A DNA stretch of 64,000 bases from Paenibacillus silvisoli (GCF_030866765.1 NZ_CP133017.1:3206001-3270000); one strand, 5' to 3'. Shown: positions 42,511 through 51,933, counted from the first letter of the stretch. The notes: generated by a model from the letters alone, not told the origin. Numbers and translations: made by a program.

Positions 42511-43824
42511 ATGACGGGGACACATAAACAAAGGCATGATCATTTTCGGAAATACGTTGATTCACCGGAAAAACAGCGTCGGCTATATAAACGATCGCTT
42601 GTAATCGTCATCCTATCTCAGCTGTTTGGCGGCGCAGGACTTGCAGCAGGCGTAACCGTCGGCGCGCTGCTTGCGCAAGACATGCTGGGCTCGGACAGCC
42701 TGGCAGGAGTTCCGGCGGCGTTGTTCACGCTCGGCTCGGCTGTTGCGGCGATGCTTGTCGGACGGTTATCCCAGAGGCACGGACGACGCCTTGGACTTGC
42801 TGCGGGATTTATAACAGGCGGAATCGGAGCGATCGGTGTGACGCTTGCGGCGTTCTACAGCAGCGTCATTCTGCTGTTTGTTTCTCTAGTTATTTATGGA
42901 GCTGGAACTGCGACCAATTTGCAAGCCCGCTATGCCGGCACGGATTTGGCCAAACCGAATGAACGGGCTAGAGCCATTAGCATCGCGATGGTCGCAACGA
43001 CGTTCGGTGCGGTAGCAGGCCCTAATTTAGTTGATGTGACGGGACATTTTGCAACAGGGATCGGCTTTCCGGCTTTAACCGGCCCGTTTATGCTGGCTGC
43101 CGTTGCTTACTTATTAGCAGGATTCGTATTTTTTATTTTTCTTCGTCCTGACCCCTTCGTCGTTGCGAAGACGATTTTCGACGCACAAGCGGATATTCGT
43201 CAATCGAAGGGGGATAACGATCAAACCAATCAAGCTAGTCAAAACAGAGGCTTAATCGTTGGAGCGACCGTCATGATATTAACGCAAATCGTGATGGTGG
43301 CTATTATGACCATGACACCTGTTCATATGAAGCATCACGGTCACGGTCTAGGCGATGTCGGCTTGGTAATCGGAATCCATATTGGGGCGATGTATTTGCC
43401 ATCGCTCTTGACCGGCATGCTTGCCGATAAAATAGGACGGACGACGATGTCGATCGCGTCAGGCGGCGTGTTGTTAAGCGCCGGAATCGTTGCGGCTCTC
43501 GTGCCGGCGGATTCCATGTTCGGGCTTACGACTGCGCTCGCTTTGTTGGGCTTAGGGTGGAACTTCGGCCTCATTAGCGGCACTGCCATCATTATCGACG
43601 CGACCGATCCGGCAACCCGCGCCAAAACGCAAGGTACGATCGATGTGCTTATCGCGCTGGCAGGCGCATCCGGCGGCGCGCTATCCGGCATGATCGCAGC
43701 GAATTCGAGCTATGCGCTTTTATCGCTATGCGGGGGCGCGCTTGCGCTCTTGCTTATTCCAGTCGTGTTATGGTCCAGAAAGCGGAAAATAACCATTTCA
43801 AGCTCTAATGATCTCAAGCTTTAA
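42511..43824 (+). CDS. MFS transporter linked to an ArsR-rhodanese regulator
   Basis: 437 aa, 12 helices. Motif A LVGRLSQRHGRRLGLAAG between TM2 and TM3 and its repeat MLADKIGRTTMSIASGG are intact. The hydrophilic loop between TM6 and TM7 is Gln/Asn/Asp-rich. It is 3 bp after the regulator gene, so co-transcribed. The pairing with a rhodanese sensor suggests export of a sulfur-containing, oxidising or toxic compound; this is inference. Confidence 0.88.
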   Translation: MTGTHKQRHDHFRKYVDSPEKQRRLYKRSLVIVILSQLFGGAGLAAGVTVGALLAQDMLGSDSLAGVPAALFTLGSAVAAMLVGRLSQRHGRRLGLAAGFITGGIGAIGVTLAAFYSSVILLFVSLVIYGAGTATNLQARYAGTDLAKPNERARAISIAMVATTFGAVAGPNLVDVTGHFATGIGFPALTGPFMLAAVAYLLAGFVFFIFLRPDPFVVAKTIFDAQADIRQSKGDNDQTNQASQNRGLIVGATVMILTQIVMVAIMTMTPVHMKHHGHGLGDVGLVIGIHIGAMYLPSLLTGMLADKIGRTTMSIASGGVLLSAGIVAALVPADSMFGLTTALALLGLGWNFGLISGTAIIIDATDPATRAKTQGTIDVLIALAGASGGALSGMIAANSSYALLSLCGGALALLLIPVVLWSRKRKITISSSNDLKL

Positions 43825-43835
43825 CATCACTTTAC

Positions 43836-43869
43836 TTGTAATCTCATTCGATTCCACTTAAAATCGAAT
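43836..43869 (+). promoter_or_regulatory. promoter with overlapping inverted repeat
   Basis: TTGTAA (43836-43841), 17 bp, TAAAAT (43859-43864). ATTCGATT (43846-43853) and AATCGAAT (43862-43869) form an inverted repeat across the -10. It lies upstream of the gene at 43930. Confidence 0.55.
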
Positions 43870-43929
43870 AGGTGTATGCTATATTTACCCAACTCATGAT
43901 GAAGAAACGATCAGAAGAGGAGCAGCCGA

Positions 43930-45207
43930 ATGGATCAAGTGACTCAGAACTACGAACAACTGCCTGGTAAAGTGAAAGCGTTTTTCGACCGCCAGTACCG
44001 GGATTCCTATGAACTATTCGATGCGTCGCGAAATAAGAGAACGGGCTTGTACGGAGACGGTTATTATGCGTTCCGCGAAAATCCGGAAGATAGATGCTCC
44101 ATGGCGGCAACAGGCGTCGGATTGATCAGCCTGTGCGTCGCCGATCTGGAAGGCTGGGACGAGCATGCAGCCGAGAAAGCGTTGATTACGCTGCGCTGCG
44201 TACTGGGCCAAATCGAGGGTTGCAAGCCTGCGCGCGACGAGAAAACCGGATTTTTCGCGCATTTCATCGACATGGAAACCGGCGAGAACATTCGCTCGGA
44301 AATTTCGACAATCGACACCTCGCTGCTTGTTGTCGGTGCCCTGATTGCCGGTCAACATTTCAAGGATCGGATGCCGGAGCTCGGACAGCTGGCTCAAGAG
44401 CTGCTGCTGTCGATCGACTGGCGCGTTGTCGTAAACGACAAAGAGAAGGGAATTATCAACATGGTCGTGAAGGACGGGCAAGGCACCGCGCCGCTTCCCG
44501 CTTATAACGAGTATGTGCTGGTTTCCTACCTTGCGCTGCTGTGCCAGCCGGACAATCAAGACATCCAAGATCTATGGCATAACAATTTTGCGGAAGAGCG
44601 GATCAAAGAGCTGCCGATTTCGCATTACCGCGATATTCCGGTTCTTGCCGATCATCCGCCTATCTTCTTGTCCTCGTTCGTGCATCAATTTCCGTTTTAT
44701 TTGGTGCCGGAATATGCGACGAGCCCAACCTACCGCGAGTTTTATGCCAACGCTTGCATGGCGGATCGCTTGAAATGGAAAGAACTGAGCGACGTTCCTT
44801 CCTATGTATGGGGATATGGAGCCGGCCCGAATGGCGGACTGGAAAATGACGACATCCCGGGTTATCACGCGGATGCGATCGGCAGGTCGCCGGGCAATAT
44901 CGCTTCGGCATATATCATTTCAGGGTTCCTGCCCGTGTACCCGGCAGGCATTTACGACATGTATGCCTTGTATCAGCAGCACATCCCGTACGACACCTAT
45001 ACGAACGCCAACGATCCGGAGGATGAGCAAAAGTTCCGGGCGGCTTACAAATACGGCTTGCACCGGTATTCGTGGTGGCATCTCGAGCAGCCTAACAGAT
45101 GGTATCCGACGCATGTGACGTTGATCGACTGGAGCTCGATGCTTTACGGACTGTGCGCGTTCAAGCGCGGCATGTCCTTTTTCTCGGATCGCCTTGTTCG
45201 GATGTAG
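43930..45207 (+). CDS. glycoamylase-like (GH144-type) protein
   Basis: 425 aa, no signal peptide. The (alpha/alpha)6-barrel pattern of the glycoamylase-like domain is visible: KRTGLYGDGYY, SMAATGVGLISLCVADLEGW, KTGFFAHFIDMETGE and STIDTSLLVVGALIAGQHF, then YVWGYGAGPNGG and a C-terminal WYPTHVTLIDWSSMLYGLCAF. The family (PF10091-type) includes beta-1,2-glucanases; acidic residues in the barrel are the probable catalytic ones. ATG follows AGAGGAGCAGCCG. Its intracellular location suggests breakdown of imported glucans. Confidence 0.82.
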   Translation: MDQVTQNYEQLPGKVKAFFDRQYRDSYELFDASRNKRTGLYGDGYYAFRENPEDRCSMAATGVGLISLCVADLEGWDEHAAEKALITLRCVLGQIEGCKPARDEKTGFFAHFIDMETGENIRSEISTIDTSLLVVGALIAGQHFKDRMPELGQLAQELLLSIDWRVVVNDKEKGIINMVVKDGQGTAPLPAYNEYVLVSYLALLCQPDNQDIQDLWHNNFAEERIKELPISHYRDIPVLADHPPIFLSSFVHQFPFYLVPEYATSPTYREFYANACMADRLKWKELSDVPSYVWGYGAGPNGGLENDDIPGYHADAIGRSPGNIASAYIISGFLPVYPAGIYDMYALYQQHIPYDTYTNANDPEDEQKFRAAYKYGLHRYSWWHLEQPNRWYPTHVTLIDWSSMLYGLCAFKRGMSFFSDRLVRM

Positions 45208-45228
45208 TTCAATTGAAAAAATGGTTCA

Positions 45229-45260
45229 AAGCCGCGGACTCCGCGGCTTCTTTATTTATA
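45229..45260 (+). terminator. rho-independent terminator
   Basis: AAGCCGCGG, ACT loop, CCGCGGCTT (45229-45249), then a T-rich tail. Confidence 0.88.
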
Positions 45261-45355
45261 ATCAAACTTTACACTTTTCAAATTTTAACAAAAATGTTAT
45301 CATCGGAAGGCGAACAAAAGTTCCTATTGGAAGCAAGTCTATCAAAAGTAAATTG

Positions 45356-45384
45356 TTGACAAGACTAGCAGAACTATTTAAGAT
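45356..45384 (+). promoter_or_regulatory. sigma-A promoter of the ABC-DUF1854-ABC operon
   Basis: TTGACA (45356-45361), 17-bp spacer, TAAGAT (45379-45384). Confidence 0.75.
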
Positions 45385-45473
45385 GATCTGTACTGTGTCA
45401 TTTTTGTGAAAACTGGGATCGCTTTCACACAACTTATTTGTAGAAAGAGCTGATTACAATTTTAACCGATGAC

Positions 45474-47756
45474 TTGAAAGCGTTATTGAAGCAGCATCAC
45501 GTAACGGAAAATGAAATCGTATACAGCATGGTTTGCGACCGGACGACGGACGGCCAATTCGTGGATACGGTTCTCGTGCTGACCGGCGAACAACTCCTCA
45601 TTGCGAGAAGCTTAGCGGAACCGGCACAAGAAAAGATTTACAAGGGCTATTCAACTGACGTCAAAGGCGAAGCTGCTCGGCCTAAGTCCGGCAAATCGGA
45701 CGGAGGCTGGTCAATAGAGGCGATCGGTTTAGACCGGATCGAATCCGTCTCTATCGTTAATTTGGTAGCTTCCGGAATGGTCGTCATCAAAGAAGCGGAA
45801 TCGCGCGCGGTTGCGGCTTTTACGAATGGCGTGATGGGGCGGGCTTCGAAGTTCGCTTCCGCCTTCACGAAGCTGAAGAACAACGAATCGCTCGAAGAGC
45901 TGCATCTGCACGAAAGTCACGAGCAATCGTCTTGTCCGAAATGCGGAATGATTTATCCGGACGAAGGCAGGCAAATTTGCCCGAAATGCATGAAGAAGCA
46001 CGCGATATTTGCCCGGCTGCTTTCCTTTGCGGGGCAGTACAAGAAGTCGATTTTCTTCATTGTTTTGTTTATGCTGCTGAATTCGGGAACCGGTCTCGTC
46101 ATTCCTTATTTGCAAGGCTCGGTCCTGATTGATCAAGGGCTTGGCGGGAAAGGGACATTCGCCAATCAGATCGGCTTGATCATCGTTCTGATCATCGCGT
46201 TCCGGACGTTATCTCTTGTATTTGGCGTAATGTACGGCGTTATCAATGCAAAGATGTCGGCGAATATCGCATTCGATTTGAAGTCGAGCGTGTTCTCGGC
46301 CATGCAGCGGCTGTCGCTCAGCTTCTTCCAGCGCAAGCAGACCGGTCAGCTTATGACCCGGGTGAACAACGATGCGACGGAGCTGCAATATTTCTTCGTC
46401 GACGGGATGTCTTATTTTATTGTTAATGCCATGAACATTATCGGCATTACCGCGATTTTACTCGTACTGGATTGGAAATTAACCTTGCTTTGCTTCATTC
46501 CGCTGCCGATTGTCGTCGTGCTCGTTCGCAAGGCATTCCCGAGATTGTGGCGGTTGTCTTGGAGACGGCACCGGACGATCAGCCGGATGAATGCCATCAT
46601 CAGCGATACGATTCGCGGCACGCGGGTCGTCAAGGCGTTCGGGAAAGAACAGAAGGAAATGGATCGCTTCCATACGTCCAACATGGCCTATTCCAATGCG
46701 GATCAATCGTTTAACAAGTTCGGCGGCACGGTGTTCCCGGTATTGAACATTTTGACGCAAACCGGCGGCATTCTGATCTGGGCGTTCGGCGGCTGGATGG
46801 TCATGGGCGGGAGCATCTCGTTCGGCAAGGTGCTGACCTTCGTCAGCTACATGCACATGCTTTACGGCCCGATTCAATTCATGAACAACATCGTTGGCTG
46901 GTGGTCGTACTGTATGTCGGCTGCGCAGCGGATTTTCGAGATTCAGGACTCGGTGCCGGACGTCATCGAGAAGCCGAATGCCGTTCATATGGACCGCATG
47001 AAGGGCGATATCGAGGTTTCCAACATTGTGTTCGGATACGAGCCGAATAAAGCGATTTTGAAGCAGGTCTCCATGCGCGCGAAGCCGGGCCAGATGATCG
47101 GCGTGGTCGGTCACTCGGGGGCAGGCAAGTCGACGCTCGTTAATATCATTTCGCGCTTATACGACGTTTCCGAAGGCGAAGTCCGGATCGACGGCGTCAA
47201 TATTAAAGAGATGTCTTTCTCCTCTTTACGCGACAACATCGGCATCGTCTCGCAGGAAGTCTATGTATTCACCGGCAGCATAGCGGAGAACATCGCCTAC
47301 GCGAATCCGGAATGCAGCATCGAGGACATCATCTATGCAGCGAAAATCGCGCATGCGCATGATTTTATCGAGAAGCTGCCGGATGGCTACGATACGGTTG
47401 TCGGCACCGGCGGGCATAATCTCTCCGGCGGCGAGAAGCAGCGGCTGTCGATTGCGCGCGCGGTCCTTCACAATCCGCGCATTCTCATCTTAGACGAGGC
47501 GACGGCGTCATTGGATACCGAAACGGAGCTGCAGATTCAAGCTGCGCTGGACTCGCTTGTGAAAGGAAGAACGACGATCGCGATCGCGCACAGGTTATCG
47601 ACGCTTCGCAACGCAGATATACTCATTGTGATGGATAACGGCAAAGTGGTGGAAAGCGGATCGCATGAAGAGTTAATGACCCGTGAAGGCGCATATTACA
47701 GCCTCGTGAAGAAGCATGACGAGGCGCTCAAAATGAACGAGGTGATTTCGGCGTGA
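45474..47756 (+). CDS. ABC exporter with N-terminal accessory domain and zinc ribbon (DUF1854 system, first)
   Basis: 760 aa, ~150 longer than a normal half-exporter. Residues ~1-140 form a separate beta-rich domain (VYSMVCDRTTDGQFVDTVLVLTG). Next is a CPKCG...CPKCM zinc-ribbon-like pair (~155-175), then six helices (~190-480) and an ATPase domain (~515-750) with GHSGAGKST, LSGGEKQRLSIARA, LILDEATASLD and IAHRLST. The start is uncertain: TTG at 45474 lacks a good ribosome site, and the frame is open to the stop at 45441. It overlaps the DUF1854 gene by 4 bp and probably pairs with the second transporter as a heterodimer. Confidence 0.88.
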   Translation: MKALLKQHHVTENEIVYSMVCDRTTDGQFVDTVLVLTGEQLLIARSLAEPAQEKIYKGYSTDVKGEAARPKSGKSDGGWSIEAIGLDRIESVSIVNLVASGMVVIKEAESRAVAAFTNGVMGRASKFASAFTKLKNNESLEELHLHESHEQSSCPKCGMIYPDEGRQICPKCMKKHAIFARLLSFAGQYKKSIFFIVLFMLLNSGTGLVIPYLQGSVLIDQGLGGKGTFANQIGLIIVLIIAFRTLSLVFGVMYGVINAKMSANIAFDLKSSVFSAMQRLSLSFFQRKQTGQLMTRVNNDATELQYFFVDGMSYFIVNAMNIIGITAILLVLDWKLTLLCFIPLPIVVVLVRKAFPRLWRLSWRRHRTISRMNAIISDTIRGTRVVKAFGKEQKEMDRFHTSNMAYSNADQSFNKFGGTVFPVLNILTQTGGILIWAFGGWMVMGGSISFGKVLTFVSYMHMLYGPIQFMNNIVGWWSYCMSAAQRIFEIQDSVPDVIEKPNAVHMDRMKGDIEVSNIVFGYEPNKAILKQVSMRAKPGQMIGVVGHSGAGKSTLVNIISRLYDVSEGEVRIDGVNIKEMSFSSLRDNIGIVSQEVYVFTGSIAENIAYANPECSIEDIIYAAKIAHAHDFIEKLPDGYDTVVGTGGHNLSGGEKQRLSIARAVLHNPRILILDEATASLDTETELQIQAALDSLVKGRTTIAIAHRLSTLRNADILIVMDNGKVVESGSHEELMTREGAYYSLVKKHDEALKMNEVISA

Positions 47757-48310
47757 CGACGAATGGTACAGCTCCTAATCAAACAGCAGAAGAAGCAAAG
47801 CCAGGCTCCGATCTTTCGGAAGCGGCCAAGATGAAATATTTAACGCCTTCGAATGCGGCATTTACAAAATCGGACGGAGGCATGCTCGATGTCAAAGTCG
47901 ACGGCGAAGAGCATAAGGCTGTCTATGCTCACTGCTCGTTCCCGCACACGAACCGCAGCATTTACGTATCGATCCGTAACCTGGATAACAAAGAACTCGG
48001 CATGATCCGCACACTGGATGAATTTCCGCCTGACACGAAGCAGCTGCTGGAAGAGCAGGTTCGTATCCGCTACTTTTCTCCGGAGATCACTAAGGTCGTC
48101 CGGGTCAAAGAAGAATTCGGGTACGCCTACTGGGAGGCGGAAACGACGGCAGGCTTATGCCGGTTCACCGTTCGCAGCGGCGGAGGCAACACGAAGCTGA
48201 TTACGACGACCCGATTGCTGATCACGGATGTTGACGGCAACCGATTCGTCATACCGGACCTTGGCAGCTTAAGCGACAAAGAATACCGGATGGTTGAGAT
48301 GTGCATGTAA
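47753..48310 (+). CDS. DUF1854 domain protein
   Basis: 185 aa. After a disordered ~30-residue start, KYLTPSNAAFTKSDGGMLDVKVDG, IYVSIRNLDNKELGMIRTLDEFP and LLITDVDGNRFVIPDLGSLSDKEYRMVEMCM are the DUF1854 pattern. In other bacteria (notably Burkholderiales) this family occurs with ABC transporters and cyanophycin genes, hence the database name cyanophycin metabolism-associated; no cyanophycin synthetase is in this window. It is soluble and probably a partner of the two exporters on either side. GTG start at 47753 overlaps the upstream stop. Confidence 0.88.
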   Translation: MTTNGTAPNQTAEEAKPGSDLSEAAKMKYLTPSNAAFTKSDGGMLDVKVDGEEHKAVYAHCSFPHTNRSIYVSIRNLDNKELGMIRTLDEFPPDTKQLLEEQVRIRYFSPEITKVVRVKEEFGYAYWEAETTAGLCRFTVRSGGGNTKLITTTRLLITDVDGNRFVIPDLGSLSDKEYRMVEMCM

Positions 48311-48347
48311 GCCATGAAGCGCTTCACAAAAGGGGAGAACGTTTGTA

Positions 48348-50600
48348 ATGAATCTCAATTTCGAGCTTGCCGAGCAGGATCTTAACGCTGCGAGGCAAGC
48401 TGTCGGGCAGTCCATTCGTTACTGCGTCCCAGCCGATTTGTCGTTGTCGGGACGCAGGATGTCAGGCTTTTTGGTCATCGGAGAAGAGAAATGGGCGTAT
48501 ATCGAAGACGGACACATCATGGAACAGCGCTATATCGCGGAAGGTACCAATTACAAGATCATCCCGTTGATCGGTAACGCGGTTCTAGAAGCCGAAGTCA
48601 ATCAAACCAAACGCATCATCGCCCGCGTCACGATGCAGCACGCAGCGAGATACGGCTTCATTGCCCAAATTTTGAACGACATCTCGGCACAAAGACAAAT
48701 CCGGATCTTTAATAACGAAGAAGAGCCGGTTTGCGCCAAGTGCAATGGTCCGCTTATTCACGGCACCCGCGTTTGTCCGAGATGCATGAATAAAGCGGCA
48801 GCGATCAAGAGACTGTTCGCGGTTTCGCGGTCGCATTGGCGAATGCTTGGTCTTGGACTCATCGTCTTATTCGCGTCCTCGGGCATTGCGCTAGTCGGTC
48901 CTTATTTTCAGAAGCTGCTGGTTAACTCCGCACTCCAGCCGGTCGATGGCATCGTGGATAAAAGCATGTTCTACGTAGCGATTGCCGGAATGCTGGCCGT
49001 TCTCGTGTTCGGTGAATTGCTGAACATTTCGAAGGGCCGAATCATGGCGGGTGTCAGCTCAGGCATCGCGGCCGATTTGCGCAAGATGGTGTTCGACAAG
49101 ACGCAGCAGCTGTCGCTAGGCTTTCTGACGTCTCAGCGGGCCGGCGATATTATGAACCGGGTTACCTCCGATACGGATCGAATCCGGCATCTCATTCAAG
49201 AATTGTGTACGACAGCCATCTTCCAGTTCATCATGCTGGTTTGCGCCAGCTATCTGCTCTTCAGTGCCGATTGGCGCTTAGCGGTCGTCGTGCTTATCCC
49301 TGCGCCAATCGTCGCCTATCTTCATCGGTATATTTGGAAGACGGTGCTGTGGAAGCTGTTCCACAAGCAATGGCGGGTATACGACAAAGCGAATTCGTTT
49401 CTGCATGACGTGTTGAGCGGCATTCGCGTCGTGAAGGCGTTCGGGAAGGAAGATCGGGAAATCAAAAAATTCCGCGCTTACAACAGCGAGTTTGCGGCAG
49501 CAACGGTGAAGAGCGAGAAGCTGTTCAGCATTCTCTCGCCAATTACCAACTATTTGATCGAGCTGGGGCAATATTTCGTCCTGCTGATCGGATGCGGAAT
49601 GATTCTCGACAAGCAGATGAACATCGGGGAATTGATTCAGTTCAGCTCGTATGCATCGATGATCTTCGGACCGATCGCTTGGATGATGTTTTTGCCTCGA
49701 TGGGTGGCGAACGCCGCGATCTCGGTGGACCGCGTGTTCTCGGTCATTGATGAACAGCCGGAAGTAATCGACCAAGAGAACAGCGGGAAGCTAACCATCA
49801 AAGGCCATATTGAATTCCGCAATGTCATCTTCGGCTATAAAACCTACGAGCCTGTATTGAAGGATGTATCCTTCGAAATCAAACAAGGCGAGATGATCGG
49901 GCTTGTCGGCCACTCGGGCTCCGGTAAATCGACATTGATCAACTTGATCTCCCGGTTCTACGATGTGACGGATGGCGAAGTGCTCATCGATGGCGTCGAC
50001 ATTTGCACGATCAAGCAAGCCGAACTCCGCTCCCAAATCGGCGTCGTCCTGCAAGAGACGTTTCTCTTCACCGGCACCATTATGGAGAATATTCGCTATG
50101 CGAAGCCGAATGCGACATACGAGGAGATTATTGAGGCCGCTAGAATCGCGAACGCTCATGATTTCATCATTAAATCGCCGGACGGCTATGACACGATGCT
50201 CGACGAGAACGGCAATAACTTGTCGGGCGGCGAGCGGCAGCGGCTGGCAATCGCGCGTGCCGTCCTCAATAATCCGCGGCTTCTTATTCTGGATGAAGCG
50301 ACCGCATCGCTCGATATCGATACGGAAACGGCGATTCAAGAAGCGCTGCAGCGGGTGACGAAGAATCGGACGACGATCGCCATCGCGCACCGGTTGTCGA
50401 CGCTTCGCCATGCTGACCGCCTCTTCGTACTGGAGAAAGGCGTGGTTGCTGAAGTCGGTACCCATACGGAGCTGCTGGAGAAGAAGGGCATCTATTATAA
50501 CCTCATTAATGCGCAGCGCAACATGACAAAGAAACAAGAGCAGGAGCCTGGAGCGGAGCAAGGCAAGACTGAAGCCGCAACGGTGGAAGTAACCGCTTAG
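48348..50600 (+). CDS. ABC exporter with N-terminal accessory domain and zinc ribbon (DUF1854 system, second)
   Basis: 750 aa, built like the one at 45474: an N-terminal domain (~1-125), a CAKCNG...CPRCM zinc-ribbon-like pair (~128-150), six helices (~165-460) and an ATPase domain (~500-735) with GHSGSGKST, LSGGERQRLAIARA, LILDEATASLD and IAHRLST. Both transporters keep all catalytic residues, so both ATP sites should work. ATG follows AAAGGGGAGAACG. A Glu/Ala-rich tail ends the protein. A strong terminator (50604-50636) ends the operon. Confidence 0.9.
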   Translation: MNLNFELAEQDLNAARQAVGQSIRYCVPADLSLSGRRMSGFLVIGEEKWAYIEDGHIMEQRYIAEGTNYKIIPLIGNAVLEAEVNQTKRIIARVTMQHAARYGFIAQILNDISAQRQIRIFNNEEEPVCAKCNGPLIHGTRVCPRCMNKAAAIKRLFAVSRSHWRMLGLGLIVLFASSGIALVGPYFQKLLVNSALQPVDGIVDKSMFYVAIAGMLAVLVFGELLNISKGRIMAGVSSGIAADLRKMVFDKTQQLSLGFLTSQRAGDIMNRVTSDTDRIRHLIQELCTTAIFQFIMLVCASYLLFSADWRLAVVVLIPAPIVAYLHRYIWKTVLWKLFHKQWRVYDKANSFLHDVLSGIRVVKAFGKEDREIKKFRAYNSEFAAATVKSEKLFSILSPITNYLIELGQYFVLLIGCGMILDKQMNIGELIQFSSYASMIFGPIAWMMFLPRWVANAAISVDRVFSVIDEQPEVIDQENSGKLTIKGHIEFRNVIFGYKTYEPVLKDVSFEIKQGEMIGLVGHSGSGKSTLINLISRFYDVTDGEVLIDGVDICTIKQAELRSQIGVVLQETFLFTGTIMENIRYAKPNATYEEIIEAARIANAHDFIIKSPDGYDTMLDENGNNLSGGERQRLAIARAVLNNPRLLILDEATASLDIDTETAIQEALQRVTKNRTTIAIAHRLSTLRHADRLFVLEKGVVAEVGTHTELLEKKGIYYNLINAQRNMTKKQEQEPGAEQGKTEAATVEVTA

Positions 50601-50603
50601 AAC

Positions 50604-50636
50604 AATCCCGTCAACTTCGGTTGACGGGATTTTTTC
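50604..50636 (+). terminator. rho-independent terminator with CTTCGG loop
   Basis: AATCCCGTCAA, CTTCGG, TTGACGGGATT, then T residues. Confidence 0.95.
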
Positions 50637-50688
50637 ATTCAACAAGGTGTTGGAATCAATATTGTAATGGTCTGCATTTTCTTTCCCG

Positions 50689-50940
50689 ATGTTGAGAGGA
50701 ACGGATGCTGACATGGCTGCTCTGCTGCGCGATAAACTCGGCGATCAAGCTAACAAAGTGCCTAAGCGTGCATTGCCGGATTTTGTGCTGCGGCTAATCG
50801 GACTGTTCGATTCCGAGCTTCGCTCCATTATACCGATGCTGGGACGAAAATTCCGCCATTCGGCGGGGTGGCAATCGAGATCCACCGAAGCGACCGTCAT
50901 CGACTGTGCGAAGAGCTTGCTTCAACGCGGTGTCGTATAG
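50689..50940 (+). pseudogene. C-terminal remnant of an NAD-dependent epimerase/reductase (extended SDR)
   Basis: 83 codons match only the end of extended SDR proteins: MAALLRDKLGDQANKVPKRA, LPDFVLRLIGLFD, then GWQSRSTEATVIDCAKSLL. The whole nucleotide-binding domain is missing. The segment before GW is also shorter than in the family, consistent with a second small deletion. The sequence before the remnant shows no related frame. It has no convincing start and is probably not expressed as a functional protein. Confidence 0.7.
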
Positions 50941-51013
50941 TTAGTACCAGCCATCATGTTTTCATTTCCTTCTGAATATATTTCGGTATCTTGGTTCAGA
51001 GGAGGACAATGGA

Positions 51014-51913
51014 TTGCCATTTCCATACTACCCTTATATCGGTACGAAACCGCAGCATACTTATGTACCGCTCGTCTTTCCGGCGCAGCACCAGAACAGG
51101 AGGCCGGGGTTCGAGTATGAAATGAATCCTCGGCCGATCTCGAACAATCCGGACTATGTCGGGAGCGGCCGTCTTTGCGATAAGGTTGCGATCGTAACGG
51201 GAGGCGACAGCGGCATTGGCCGGGCGGTTGCGATCGCTTTTGCCAAACAAGGCGCCGATCTGATGATCCCTTATCTCAATGAGCACCGGGACGCCGCCGA
51301 TACGAAGCAACTGATCGAACAGCTGGGGCGCAAATGCGTCACGATGGCCGTGGATTTAAGAGTGGAAGGGGCATGCGCCAAAGTCGTGGAAGCAACGCTC
51401 AAAAACTTCGGGGTGCTGAACATACTCGTCAACAATCACGGCGTGCAATATCATCAGAACAGCATTATGGACATCAGCCGCGCCCAGCTGCTGGACACGT
51501 TTCATACCAATATCATTTCGTTCTTCGAAATGACGCAAGCCGCGCTGCCGTACCTGCATCCTGGCAGCTCCATCATTAATACAACATCGGATACGGCGTT
51601 TTCGGGCATGGCCAATATGATCGACTATACGGCGACCAAAGGGGCGATCGTTTCGTTCACCCGTTCCTTGGCGCTTTCGCTAGCTAAGCAAGCGATACGC
51701 GTCAATGCGGTCGCTCCCGGTCCGACATGGACGCCTCTCATTCCAACGGCGTTTACCTTGGAGGAAACGACAACGTTCGGCACGGATGTGCCGTTAGGCA
51801 GATCGGGGCAGCCGTTCGAGCTGGCGCCGGCCTATGTGCTTCTTGCCTCCGACGATTCATCTTATATGACCGGTCAAGTCGTGTTCGTCAACGGCGGAAC
51901 GATTGTCACTTAA
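51014..51913 (+). CDS. short-chain dehydrogenase/reductase (SDR)
   Basis: 299 aa. A ~50-residue Pro/Tyr-rich N-terminal extension is typical of the YhdF/YhxC/general-stress-protein-39 group. The cofactor site is VTGGDSGIGRAVA, then NNHGVQ (NNAG-like), catalytic Tyr and Lys in YTATKGA, and VNAVAPGPTWTPLIP. TTG at 51014 follows GAGGAGG by 8 nt. It is an oxidoreductase with unknown substrate and may be stress-induced. The duplicated GlcG gene begins 20 bp downstream. Confidence 0.9.
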   Translation: MPFPYYPYIGTKPQHTYVPLVFPAQHQNRRPGFEYEMNPRPISNNPDYVGSGRLCDKVAIVTGGDSGIGRAVAIAFAKQGADLMIPYLNEHRDAADTKQLIEQLGRKCVTMAVDLRVEGACAKVVEATLKNFGVLNILVNNHGVQYHQNSIMDISRAQLLDTFHTNIISFFEMTQAALPYLHPGSSIINTTSDTAFSGMANMIDYTATKGAIVSFTRSLALSLAKQAIRVNAVAPGPTWTPLIPTAFTLEETTTFGTDVPLGRSGQPFELAPAYVLLASDDSSYMTGQVVFVNGGTIVT

Positions 51914-51933
51914 ACCGTCAGGAGGGGCGCGTT

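Noticed and set aside
45474..50600. Assigning the ABC-DUF1854-ABC operon to cyanophycin export
   Set aside because: No cyanophycin synthetase or cyanophycinase gene is in the window; the link comes only from other phyla.
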